From Proteobacteria bacterium UBA1844 (GTDB lineage Bacteria; Pseudomonadota; Gammaproteobacteria; Steroidobacterales; Woeseiaceae), in the NCBI GenBank assembly GCA_002338615.1, contig DDIS01000085.1, positions 12,244 through 76,243 on the forward strand: a DNA stretch of 64,000 bases, read 5' to 3'. Both the position numbers and the translations under genes were made by a program. The notes beneath the pieces are model-generated. The model was not told the DNA's origin. It ran no database searches and saw only the letters and a program-made list of their open reading frames with translations. Below are positions 1 through 8,458 of this stretch, in pieces. The first letter of the stretch is position 1; every line of letters begins with the position of its first letter.

Positions 1-2364
1 TCATCACTTGCCGCGTCGAAGATGCAGAGTTCAAGTAACGATGCAGGCAAGTCCGCTGTATTGCCAACGACAGCGCCCGCGCGTGATGCGTTTGTCCAAG
101 AATATTGCGTCGTGTGCCACAACACGCAATTGAAAACTGCTGATCTCGTTTTGGAGGGACAGACTACAGCGGAGCCAGGCACCAACGCGGAGCTTTGGGA
201 GAAAGCTGCTCGCAGAGTCGCCGCACGCGAGATGCCGCCACCGCTTGCGCCGAAACACCCATCGTCCGATGCATCTCAGGCATTCGCAGATTCTCTGATC
301 GTTGAACTGGACCGCGCAGCCAAGGCACTGCCGCATGCGGGCCCAAGCCTGGTTCGCCGGCTGAACCGTACAGAGTATGGCAACGCCGTGCGTGATTTGT
401 TGGGCGTGGAATTCCCATTCGAGGGCGAACTTCCGGTCGATAGTGTTTCCGGTGGGTTCGACAATATAGGCGACGCGCTGTCGTTCACACCTGTATTGTT
501 GGAGAGCTACCTAAAAGTTGGTCGCAAGGTAAGCGAACTGGCGGTCGGTATTTCCGATCCATCTCCGGTTGCGGAGCAATTTCCGGCTACCAAAGCGCAG
601 ATGCAATGGATCGGCGACGGCGCGCCATTTGGGACCCGCGGTGGAATCGTCGTGCGCCATTACTTTCCGCGTGAGGGCGACTACGAGTTCCGCGTTTTTC
701 TTAACGAAACAGACCTTACACCGATTGAAGGCGTTCGACTGTTTCAGACAAAAGTTCGCGTGCGGCCCGGTTTACACACATTTGTGGCGACTTTTCCCAG
801 CCAGTTTGCTGATCACGAAGGACCTGTCCCAGCCTCCGGCGGTGCTGCAGGTCCCGGACTTGGAGGACCGCTGGACATATTGGGGTCCGCATGGAATCCG
901 ACCTTATTACTGTTTCTGGATGGCAAGGAACTAACGGACTTCAAAGTTGGGGGCTATTCGGCAGCCGAGGCTTCGTTCGTCATACAAGGAGGTGGGCCGC
1001 CTCGCGTGGCTCGCGTTGAAGTAGACGGCCCTTACGATGCGGGTCCGGTCACTACGACCGCAAGTCGGGAGCAGATCTTCGTTTGTTACCCGGAGAAAGC
1101 GGCCGAGGAAGCGGGCTGTGCCAAAGAAGTTCTGCAAACAATTGTGCGTCGGGCATTCCGTCGCGATGTCGGGTCCGAGGACATAAAGCCATTCCTGGCT
1201 ACCTACCAACAGATGCGATCCGAGTACGGATTCGATGGCGCGATCGCGGCGGCTATCCGTGGGGTTCTGATTTCACCGGACTTTCTGTTTCGCCTGGAGT
1301 TCGATCCGACTAACGCCGAGCCTGGCCAAATCTATCGTGTGAGCGATTTCGAACTGGCCAGTCGCTTGTCTTTTTTTCTATGGAGCAGCATCCCCGACCT
1401 CGCTCTGTTGGACGCAGCTCGTGATGGCGAGTTGCGAAGTGAGGCCGGTCTGGAGCGTCAAGTGCGTCGTATGTTGGCTGATAGCCGAGCCGATGCGCTG
1501 GTCAATAATTTTGCCGCGCAGTGGTTGGGTCTACGCGAGGTTCCGCAGGCCCAGCCGGACCCAACCGCGTATCCGCAATTCGATCAAGCGCTGCGAGATG
1601 CGTTCGAGCAGGAAACGCTTCTGTTCGTGCGCTCTATTATGCGTGAGAACCGTTCGGTTCTTGAGGTTGTTAACGGCGACTACACCTATCTTAATGAGCG
1701 CCTTGCGTTGAACTACGATATTCCTGGTGTTAAAGGACCGGCCCTGCGGCGTGTAGAGTTTCCCGTGGACTCACCAAGAAGCGGGGTGTTGGGGCAGGGC
1801 GGTATCTTGATGGTCACGTCGCATGCGAATAAAACGACGCCGATACTGCGAGGGGTTTGGGTGTTGCGGAATTTATTGAACGCGCCGCCGCCACCACCAC
1901 CCGCCGGTGTGCCACCGCTCAACGTTGAGCCTGCCCAAGACGGTCGTGTACTTACTACTCGCGAGCAGGTTGAACGGCATCGCGCAGATCCTGTTTGTTC
2001 AACCTGCCATTCCCGTATCGACCCATGGGGCTTTGCCCTGGAAAGTTATGACGTATTGGGACGCCTGCGCACCGAAGACGAGGGTGGTCCGATTGATACC
2101 AGCGGGGTCCTTCCGAACGGGCGACAGTTCGCAGGCCCCGTCGGATTGCGGGACACAATGTTGGCACAGGCCGATGTGTTTGTGGCTGCGACGGTATCCC
2201 GGATGATGTCCTTCGCGCTGGGGCGGCCGGTCAGCGGGTGGGACCAGGCAGAGGTTAGAAATATCGTGCGCCAGGCCGAGCCCGAGGACTATCGATTTGT
2301 AGACCTGGTGCTGGGAATCGTCAATAGCACACCTTTCAACTACAGGGAGGCGAGCAAACAATGA
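1..2364 (+). CDS. DUF1592/DUF1588-family cytochrome c-like protein, 5' end cut by window
   Basis: Large protein of the planctomycete-type cytochrome domain family, role unknown. Seen: a haem-binding CVVCH near residues 29-33 (counting from the ATG at 22), a DUF1587-like LNRTEYGNAVRDLL segment, a DUF1595/DUF1592 core with SRLSFFLWSS, a second CSTCH near 659-663 followed by the DUF1588 signature IDPWGFALESYD, and a DUF1585-like tail. No export signal precedes the first haem motif and the frame is open to base 1, so the true start lies upstream of the window. Its last codons overlap the next gene by ATGA, so the two are probably translated together. DUF1592 and DUF1552 proteins usually occur as a pair; a periplasmic redox or substrate-binding role is inference. 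Confidence 0.85.
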   Translation, partial: SSLAASKMQSSSNDAGKSAVLPTTAPARDAFVQEYCVVCHNTQLKTADLVLEGQTTAEPGTNAELWEKAARRVAAREMPPPLAPKHPSSDASQAFADSLIVELDRAAKALPHAGPSLVRRLNRTEYGNAVRDLLGVEFPFEGELPVDSVSGGFDNIGDALSFTPVLLESYLKVGRKVSELAVGISDPSPVAEQFPATKAQMQWIGDGAPFGTRGGIVVRHYFPREGDYEFRVFLNETDLTPIEGVRLFQTKVRVRPGLHTFVATFPSQFADHEGPVPASGGAAGPGLGGPLDILGSAWNPTLLLFLDGKELTDFKVGGYSAAEASFVIQGGGPPRVARVEVDGPYDAGPVTTTASREQIFVCYPEKAAEEAGCAKEVLQTIVRRAFRRDVGSEDIKPFLATYQQMRSEYGFDGAIAAAIRGVLISPDFLFRLEFDPTNAEPGQIYRVSDFELASRLSFFLWSSIPDLALLDAARDGELRSEAGLERQVRRMLADSRADALVNNFAAQWLGLREVPQAQPDPTAYPQFDQALRDAFEQETLLFVRSIMRENRSVLEVVNGDYTYLNERLALNYDIPGVKGPALRRVEFPVDSPRSGVLGQGGILMVTSHANKTTPILRGVWVLRNLLNAPPPPPPAGVPPLNVEPAQDGRVLTTREQVERHRADPVCSTCHSRIDPWGFALESYDVLGRLRTEDEGGPIDTSGVLPNGRQFAGPVGLRDTMLAQADVFVAATVSRMMSFALGRPVSGWDQAEVRNIVRQAEPEDYRFVDLVLGIVNSTPFNYREASKQ

Positions 2365-3695
2365 TATTGAGGAAAAAGCACATATCCAGGCGAATGTTGT
2401 TACGCGGAGTAGGCGCGACGCTCGCTTTGCCTTTTCTGGATGCGATGCATCCGGCGCTTAGCGCAGAGCGAGATACTGCGGCTGCACCGATCCGCCGGCT
2501 GGGAATCGTTTACTACCCGCACGGTGTAGTGTACGAAAAATGGACACCGACGGGCACTGGTGGTCCACTGGTTATAACGGCAGGATTAAAGCCACTCGAG
2601 CGGCACAAGGAGAACCTGGTGGTGGTCGCAGGCCTGACCTCCAGTCCTGATCGAACCCAGGCGGATTTTCACGACCGAGCCATGGCTTCCTGGCTCACGG
2701 GCCAGGAGCTGACACGCGGCACCGTTCATGTCGGTGTGTCCGTTGACCAGGTCGCTGCTGCCAAACTCGGGCAAGAAACCCAGCTGTCATCGCTGGAACT
2801 CGAGATTGAGGACGGGTCACACCACCAAGGTCCGAGCTTTCGTGATGCGACGACGGTATTGCCATCGGAAAGAAACCCGCGCGTCGTATTTGAGCGCTTA
2901 TTTGGCGAGGGAGGCAAGATTGATCCAGTGGCGATCGCTGCACGTGACGCTCGAGATAAGAGCGCACTGGATGCAGTAAGAGAGCGCATCTCAGCGCTTA
3001 AGCGACAGCTCGGTCCCGCAGATGTTCGCACACTTGACCAGTACCTGGAATCAATCCGCGATGTGGAGCGCCGCATCGAAGTGGCGACATCAAAACCGCT
3101 GCCAGACTTACCGGATATGACACGGCCGTCCGGAATACCGGTCGACTGGGTCGAGCACGTCAAAATCATGTTCGACCTGCAAGTGCTCGCATATCAAGCA
3201 GATCTGACTCGCGTTGCCACCTTCGCAATTGCGAAAGAAGGCTCAGTGATGACTTTCCCGCATTTGGGAATTTCCACACAACATCACGAGGCAAGTCATC
3301 ATAATTACGATCCCGCGAAACTGGATGATCTGTACAGGATTAACGTAGATCAGTCGGAACTTTTCGCTTACTACCTTGACAGGCTTGACGCGGTCAAAGA
3401 AGCGAATGGTTCGCTGCTCGATAATTCAGTCATTCTCTTCGGTAGTACACTTTCGAATCCAACTGTGCACAGCCAACGTGACCTGCCGACAATGCTGGCG
3501 GGTGGTGGTGGTGGGCGACTAAAAGGTGGTCGATTTATTCGTGTGAAGGGTGATCGTCCGCCGTGGCCGTTCGCGGCGGAGCTGCCGACGTACTCACCGA
3601 CCCCGATGACTAATCTTCACCTGGCCCTACTGGATATCGTCGGCGTACCGACCGAGAAGCTAGGCGACAGCACCGGTTCGTTGAATTTGTCATGA
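2361..3695 (+). CDS. DUF1552 domain protein, exported
   Basis: 444-residue protein of the DUF1552 family, the usual partner of DUF1592 proteins. The N-terminus has a twin-arginine-like export signal (SRRMLLRGVGATLALPFLDAM), and the body keeps family features such as YYPHGV, the run of GL(T/S)SSPDRTQADFH and the glycine-rich AGGGGGRLKGGR segment near the end. It starts inside the stop codon of the preceding gene (ATGA) and its own stop overlaps the ankyrin gene in the same way, so three genes form one tightly coupled unit. No enzymatic activity is established for this family; the periplasmic location follows from the signal sequence. Confidence 0.85.
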   Translation: MILRKKHISRRMLLRGVGATLALPFLDAMHPALSAERDTAAAPIRRLGIVYYPHGVVYEKWTPTGTGGPLVITAGLKPLERHKENLVVVAGLTSSPDRTQADFHDRAMASWLTGQELTRGTVHVGVSVDQVAAAKLGQETQLSSLELEIEDGSHHQGPSFRDATTVLPSERNPRVVFERLFGEGGKIDPVAIAARDARDKSALDAVRERISALKRQLGPADVRTLDQYLESIRDVERRIEVATSKPLPDLPDMTRPSGIPVDWVEHVKIMFDLQVLAYQADLTRVATFAIAKEGSVMTFPHLGISTQHHEASHHNYDPAKLDDLYRINVDQSELFAYYLDRLDAVKEANGSLLDNSVILFGSTLSNPTVHSQRDLPTMLAGGGGGRLKGGRFIRVKGDRPPWPFAAELPTYSPTPMTNLHLALLDIVGVPTEKLGDSTGSLNLS

Positions 3696-5437
3696 CGATT
3701 GAGGCCAAGAATATTCGCAAAGGCACTTTAGTTTCGGCAGGGCTGCTCTCTGCGCTGCTGCTTGTGAGTCTTGCTGTCAATTTTGGGCCTGCCGACAGTC
3801 CTGTCGGTGAGGCGGAAAATGGGATAGGAGATGAGTCACTGATTACGGCCATTAAAAACGAGCGTTCTGCCGAGGTAGCGGACCTGTTGCGCCGTGGTAT
3901 TGACCTGAATGTGCAAGATGAATTGGGGGCGACAGCCCTGGCGTGGGCCGTCGTCCGTGGTCATTCAGACGTTGTCGAACAGCTTGTCAGGAGTGGCGCC
4001 GATCCTAACTTGACGAATGTCATGGGGGTCGGGCCGCTCACGTTGGCCTTGGAGAGTGATTCCGTCAAGATCGTTCGCCTGCTTTTGGAAAATGGGGCGA
4101 GTGCAAATGCTCGAAGTAAAGGTGGCGAAACCCCACTGATGATGGCGGTCCATACTGGTTCGGCAGAATCTGTCCAATTACTTTTGTCGCATGGCGCAGA
4201 CCCCGATGCACGCGCAGATCAATTCGGCCAGACTGCCTTGATGAGGGCCACCGGCCAGCCAGAAATTGTGCGCATGCTCCTGAACCACGGGGCGGATCCG
4301 GGGCTGACGACCAAATCCTGGACGATAACAGCCGTCAACTATACGCCGATAATTCATACCTTAGGCGTCACGGGAATCCCATGGAGCCACGACGGCGAAT
4401 ACCAAATAAAAGCGGGCGGGCAAAATGCATTGCATCTTGCGGCACAAAAAAACGACCTCGAGTCTGTTAAATCGTTGCTTGACGCCGGCATGGATGTAGA
4501 CACGGTCACAGCCGATGGTACGACGCCGCTATTGGCAGCGCTCTACCATTGGTCGGCTGGCCCATCAGGCCGAAACTACCAGTTCGCGGGGGACATTGAG
4601 ATCGCAAACCTGCTGCTCGACCGCGGCGCAAAAGTGGACGTGTCTGACCAAGCGGGTTACACGCCGCTGCACGGCGCAGCTTTAATTTTGGTCCTGAAGG
4701 ACCCCGAAGGTGCCCAGCGCCTTGCCTTTAACCCGGCGCAGGCAAATCGACCCGATCGACCACGACCCAGTCCGCCTAAAGATGCGGGAAATGTCGTCAC
4801 GCTGGTTCAGCGTCTGATTGATGCTGGTGCAGACCCTAATCAACCAACGCTACTGAAGACACCCGGTCCGGTGAATGTAGTACGCATCAATCCTTGCCCC
4901 CCAGGTTCTACGCCGTTCCATGTAATTGCTGCAAGCCGAAGTGAAGCCTTAGCTAAGCTTTTCTCTCAGCACGGCGCTGATCCGAACCGAGTCCGCGATG
5001 ATGGCCATACACCTTTTTCACTTGCCGTCATGAACAACGATCTGCCGCTAGTGAAAGTCATGGTTGAGTACGGTGCCGACATTCACCGTCGTTATGATCC
5101 TATCGACCTACTGCCCGACCCGGTTGAGTCTGAAACCCTGGCGCGAAGTCAACAAAGTATTTTACACATAGCGGCTGTTCAGGGAAGTGAGTGGGTGATC
5201 AGTTATCTGGTCGCCAAGGGAGCCCCACTCGATGCAATCAATGATGCCGGTGAGACGCCTTTGGCGCTTGCTGACGCATTAGAGCGATACCGTGTTGCAA
5301 AGGAGACCGAAGGTTTCTTGGGGTCTCCGCTGTCTGAAAACCTCGAGCGTGAGACGCAGACGACAGACGCATTCAGGGCAGCTTACTTGCAGGAAGGTCT
5401 GGATCCTTCGTCGGAACAAGCTCGACTTGCTTACTAG
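3692..5437 (+). CDS. Ankyrin-repeat protein with N-terminal membrane anchor or signal
   Basis: 581 residues. A hydrophobic stretch at about residues 11-32 (GTLVSAGLLSALLLVSLAVN) is an uncleaved anchor or signal peptide. From about residue 50 on there are repeated ankyrin motifs (GATALAWAVVRGHSDVVEQL, GETPLMMAVHTGSAESVQLL, GYTPLHGAA, GHTPFSLAV), giving roughly ten repeats interrupted by two longer inserts around residues 215-245 and 340-400. Ankyrin repeats bind other proteins, so a scaffold for the preceding DUF1592/DUF1552 pair is a reasonable inference given the 4-nt ATGA overlap. A periplasmic ankyrin protein inside a catabolic operon is somewhat unusual. No catalytic domain is visible. 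Confidence 0.85.
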   Translation: MTIEAKNIRKGTLVSAGLLSALLLVSLAVNFGPADSPVGEAENGIGDESLITAIKNERSAEVADLLRRGIDLNVQDELGATALAWAVVRGHSDVVEQLVRSGADPNLTNVMGVGPLTLALESDSVKIVRLLLENGASANARSKGGETPLMMAVHTGSAESVQLLLSHGADPDARADQFGQTALMRATGQPEIVRMLLNHGADPGLTTKSWTITAVNYTPIIHTLGVTGIPWSHDGEYQIKAGGQNALHLAAQKNDLESVKSLLDAGMDVDTVTADGTTPLLAALYHWSAGPSGRNYQFAGDIEIANLLLDRGAKVDVSDQAGYTPLHGAALILVLKDPEGAQRLAFNPAQANRPDRPRPSPPKDAGNVVTLVQRLIDAGADPNQPTLLKTPGPVNVVRINPCPPGSTPFHVIAASRSEALAKLFSQHGADPNRVRDDGHTPFSLAVMNNDLPLVKVMVEYGADIHRRYDPIDLLPDPVESETLARSQQSILHIAAVQGSEWVISYLVAKGAPLDAINDAGETPLALADALERYRVAKETEGFLGSPLSENLERETQTTDAFRAAYLQEGLDPSSEQARLAY

Positions 5438-5478
5438 TTATTGTCCGATTCTTTTGACCACTACATGGGGAGGAGTCA

Positions 5479-6402
5479 ATGGAAATTGACCGGAGAGGTT
5501 TTATCATCGCTGCAGGCGCCAGTGCACTGGTTGCGCCGGCATTCGGGACGGAGGTGGAAACGATTAAAGCGGTTGATACCGTACCGCACATCTACGATAC
5601 GAAGCGGCCGATAGGTAACCTGTATGCTCCTAACCCTGATGGTGTAACCGCGCAACAACTCAAACAGCAGGCGCCGAATGGCGTGGTAGGGACAATAGTA
5701 ATTGAGGCGAGTCCCTGGTTGGAGGACAATTTGTGGTTGCTTGATGCTGTAAACGACGAGCCATTCGTGGTGGGTGTGGTTGGCAACCTTCCGCTGGGCG
5801 ACAAAATTTTTCCCGAATACGTTGAGCGATACAGCAAGCACCCCCTGTTTCTCGGAATTCGACATGGGAACCTGTGGCCGGGCCATGATTTGCCGGAGCA
5901 GATGAAGTCGCCGGCATTCGTTGCGCATTTGAGGCTTTTGGCACAGGCCGATCTGACGTTAGACCTGGCGAATCCACGACTGAATCTGCTGGAAGCGGCG
6001 GTGCGTGTTAACGACGCTGTTCCCGAATTGACGGTTATTGTTGATCATCTCGGCGGCTACCGTCCGACGATGGATGAGTGGGTCGGTTTGGAGCCCATAC
6101 TTCGGGAGTATGCCGAGCGACCAAACCTATATTGCAAGCTAACGGGATTGTCTTCGGAGAATCCAGACGCTTCCCCGGCCCAGGTTGTTGCTGAAAATAG
6201 AGATCGGCTGGATCGGTTCTACGATGCATTTGGCAGAGAACGAACGATTGGGGGCGGGTACTTCACTACAGAATCGCTATTGATTCTTAACGAATACCTC
6301 GTTGCAGAATCGATCGAGGACCGCGCGAACTTTTTTTGGAAGAATTCAGTGCGAGCCTATAAATGGACTCCCCGCAATTCCGCACAGTCGAGCCTGGGAT
6401 AG
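5479..6402 (+). CDS. Exported amidohydrolase-family (COG3618) protein with altered active site
   Basis: 307-residue TIM-barrel protein of the amidohydrolase_2/lactonase-like family (relatives include L-fuconolactonase and LigI). Start supported by GGGGAGG upstream and a Tat-like leader (DRRGFIIAAGASALVAP). It is clearly paralogous to the proteins at 17035 and 25618 (shared EASPWxEDNLWxL, LFLGIRHGNLWG-like and FWxNSxxAYKW segments). The usual first-strand motif DTHIH reads DTVPH, so the first His is gone, and the usual GSDWP motif of strand 8 reads GGGYFT, losing the key Asp; the His of the DHL motif remains. It may be non-catalytic, a binding protein, or an enzyme with changed chemistry. It lies 41 nt after the ankyrin gene and is probably in the same transcript. 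Confidence 0.8.
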   Translation: MEIDRRGFIIAAGASALVAPAFGTEVETIKAVDTVPHIYDTKRPIGNLYAPNPDGVTAQQLKQQAPNGVVGTIVIEASPWLEDNLWLLDAVNDEPFVVGVVGNLPLGDKIFPEYVERYSKHPLFLGIRHGNLWPGHDLPEQMKSPAFVAHLRLLAQADLTLDLANPRLNLLEAAVRVNDAVPELTVIVDHLGGYRPTMDEWVGLEPILREYAERPNLYCKLTGLSSENPDASPAQVVAENRDRLDRFYDAFGRERTIGGGYFTTESLLILNEYLVAESIEDRANFFWKNSVRAYKWTPRNSAQSSLG

Positions 6403-6465
6403 CCGCGTAATGACTACTGACGGTGTCCTTAAATGTGGTGACACATGCCTTGCGCAATCTTGCCA

Positions 6466-6507
6466 TTGTTAAGCGTCCCGTAATATGCCATCGTATATCA
6501 ATATCTA
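6466..6507 (+). promoter_or_regulatory. Conserved upstream element, copy 1
   Basis: TTGTTA, then a short spacer ending TAATATGCC, then ATCGTATATCAATATCTA. Copies with the same layout precede both TonB receptor genes. This one ends 101 nt before the beta-propeller gene. The shared core is TGCCATCKTRTATCARTAT. It may be an operator or a promoter; the bound protein is unknown. Confidence 0.55.
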
Positions 6508-6607
6508 GAACACCTTTGGGCAATCCCCAGAAAACAGGGTTATCTCGAGAAATTGGGGACCAGGGGCGTTTAAATCGCAGTTCAATTTAAGGGAAAGGGA
6601 GCCGACT

Positions 6608-7804
6608 ATGAAGTTGATACTTTTGAAGAGCTTTGCCGCCGCAGTGTTCGGAGCAATTTTGTTCATGCCCGTAGTGGTCAGTGCGCAAGAAGACCCGACG
6701 AAGGGAATGAGTGCCGAGGAAATCGAGAACGTCTTTCGACCACGCGCCCGGCAGCTACTCTACGTAACTCTCCCTGGGACACTGGAGTACCCTGGCTACC
6801 TGACTGGCCTTGGAATTGTAGTCCTCGACGTTAACAACGATTACAGCTTCGTCAAGCGTATTCCAGCGATCGAAGTTCCAGCCAGCATGAGCCCGGAGCA
6901 AGTCGCGGGTGTCGCTGCGAGCCCGACAACAAATATGATCTATTTAGGCTATCGAGGTCGCCTGGCTGCGTATGACCTGGCGACCGATAAGTTGGCGTGG
7001 GTGCAGACATATGACGGCAAGTGTTGCGAACGGCCAGAGGTCACAAAGGACGGCAAGACTATCGTTGTGGGCTCAGATCTGCAGGACTACTGGTATGTGG
7101 TCGATGCTAAGACCGGCAAACTGAAAGGCACAATTAAAGCGCCGAACAGCATGCTCGCGCACAACCTGAATCTCAGTCCGGACGGCAAGCTGGCGTTCAT
7201 GTCGCCGAACGGTCCGGTGCTCGCGGTCGGGGACATAAAGACCATGAAGCTAGTCAAGGAGATTCGTTTCAGCGACAACGTCCGTCCGTTTGTGGTCAAC
7301 AAGGATGCTTCAAAAATTTACGCGAATCTGAATAACTTGCTCGGTTTCGAAATTGCCGACGTAGAGAGCGGCAAGATCACAAAACGAATTGAGATCACAA
7401 CTTTTCCATGGAAGGAAGCAAACGCCAATGAAGTGATTCCGCATGGGTGTCCCAGCCACGGCATTGCGCTGGTGGACGATGACAAGGAGGTGTGGATCGT
7501 TGATGGCATCAATGATTTCGTCCATATATTTGACAACACTCAAGACACACCGGTTCTGATCAACAGTATCAAAACTGGCAAGGGTCCAGCGTGGATTACA
7601 ATCGGCCTTGACGAAAAGCATGCCTACATTTCAACTGGCGATGTCATCGACACGAAGAGCTACAAGGTCGTAGGTCAGTTGAAAGACGAATACGGTCGTG
7701 TGATGCGCAGCGAAAAACTTCTCGACATGAGCTTTCGAGATGGAAAACTTCGGCGTGTTGCAAGCCAGTTCGGCAACGGTCAGGTCCTCACCTCCGGCGA
7801 ATGA
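6608..7804 (+). CDS. Secreted YVTN/YncE-like beta-propeller protein
   Basis: 398 residues with a clear signal peptide (AAAVFGAILFMPVVVSAQ). The body shows repeated propeller blades of the YVTN type (VVLDVNN, LAAYDLATDKLAWV, VVDAKTGKLKGTI, VAVGDIKTMKLVKEI, EIADVESGKITKRI, VHIFDNTQ). A vicinal Cys pair (GKCCERPEV) is notable. Related propellers occur with PQQ-linked oxidation systems and as heavy chains of amine dehydrogenases, but no cofactor-binding motif decides this here. The ribosome site AAGGGAAAGGGAG precedes the ATG. Its stop overlaps the next gene (ATGA), which encodes a small c-type cytochrome, so the two probably work together in periplasmic electron transfer or substrate recognition. 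Confidence 0.75.
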   Translation: MKLILLKSFAAAVFGAILFMPVVVSAQEDPTKGMSAEEIENVFRPRARQLLYVTLPGTLEYPGYLTGLGIVVLDVNNDYSFVKRIPAIEVPASMSPEQVAGVAASPTTNMIYLGYRGRLAAYDLATDKLAWVQTYDGKCCERPEVTKDGKTIVVGSDLQDYWYVVDAKTGKLKGTIKAPNSMLAHNLNLSPDGKLAFMSPNGPVLAVGDIKTMKLVKEIRFSDNVRPFVVNKDASKIYANLNNLLGFEIADVESGKITKRIEITTFPWKEANANEVIPHGCPSHGIALVDDDKEVWIVDGINDFVHIFDNTQDTPVLINSIKTGKGPAWITIGLDEKHAYISTGDVIDTKSYKVVGQLKDEYGRVMRSEKLLDMSFRDGKLRRVASQFGNGQVLTSGE

Positions 7805-8274
7805 TGCCAGGCGTACGTGGTAAGTTCCGGGGTGGTCGACTATTGTTGTGTGGAGCCGCCATTGCGGTGGCACTGCACGCCGAGGCGGGCAGCCGCTCTG
7901 ATCAGGTTGCCGAGGAAGCGGCAATGGAGGCTGTCTGCGGCGCTTGCCACACCCTGGAGCTCGTCACTACCCGTATACGCTCTAAGCAAGCATGGTTTGG
8001 TATTTTCGAGCAAATGCTGAACCTTGGTGCGCAAGGCACGGACAAGCAGTTCGCTGCAGTCGGTCGCTACATTCTAACGAGGCTTACCCAGGTGAGGGTC
8101 AACGAGGCGCCGGCTGACGAGCTGGCGCTCTTGCTGGACATCCCTGGCTCAGTCGCTGCGGCGATCGTCTCGTATCGAGAGCGGCAAAAAATAGTTGATC
8201 TGGAGGATCTGCGGAGCGTGCCAGGCATCGACGCTGATGAGCTAGCCAGCTGGGCGGACCGCATAGTCTTCTAA
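7801..8274 (+). CDS. Small c-type cytochrome fused to a helix-hairpin-helix domain
   Basis: 157 residues. A hydrophobic leader (LLLCGAAIAVALHAEAG) is followed by one haem c site, CGACH at residues 46-50, in a segment resembling the haem-binding domain of quinohemoprotein amine dehydrogenase (ACHTLE...RS.QAW). The C-terminal half (from about 100) looks like a ComEA-type helix-hairpin-helix: NEAPADELALLLDIPGSVAA, then VDLEDLRSVPGID. The gene begins within the stop codon of the propeller gene. The pairing of a haem site with an HhH tail is uncommon; HhH in exported proteins may simply be a protein-protein module. Function is inferred only as electron transfer. Confidence 0.7.
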   Translation: MMPGVRGKFRGGRLLLCGAAIAVALHAEAGSRSDQVAEEAAMEAVCGACHTLELVTTRIRSKQAWFGIFEQMLNLGAQGTDKQFAAVGRYILTRLTQVRVNEAPADELALLLDIPGSVAAAIVSYRERQKIVDLEDLRSVPGIDADELASWADRIVF

Positions 8275-8342
8275 AAACCAAAAGCTGCCATGCAATGTTG
8301 ATCGAAATGTGAACGGACGTTACATTTAATGAGATAAATTTG

Positions 8343-8384
8343 TTGTCATTCGTCCCTAAATATGCCATCTTATATCAGTATATA
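8343..8384 (+). promoter_or_regulatory. Conserved upstream element, copy 2
   Basis: TTGTCA at 8343, then TAAATATGCC at 8357, then ATCTTATATCAGTATATA to 8384. It ends 75 nt before the first annotated start of the first TonB receptor. Spacing from TTGTCA to the core (14 nt) is identical in the copy before the second receptor. Confidence 0.6.
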
Positions 8385-8458
8385 AAGGGCTCGGATCAGG
8401 AACATGAGGGCGATGTAATCCTGCTCAGGCGAATTGAAACTGACAAAAAAACTGACAC

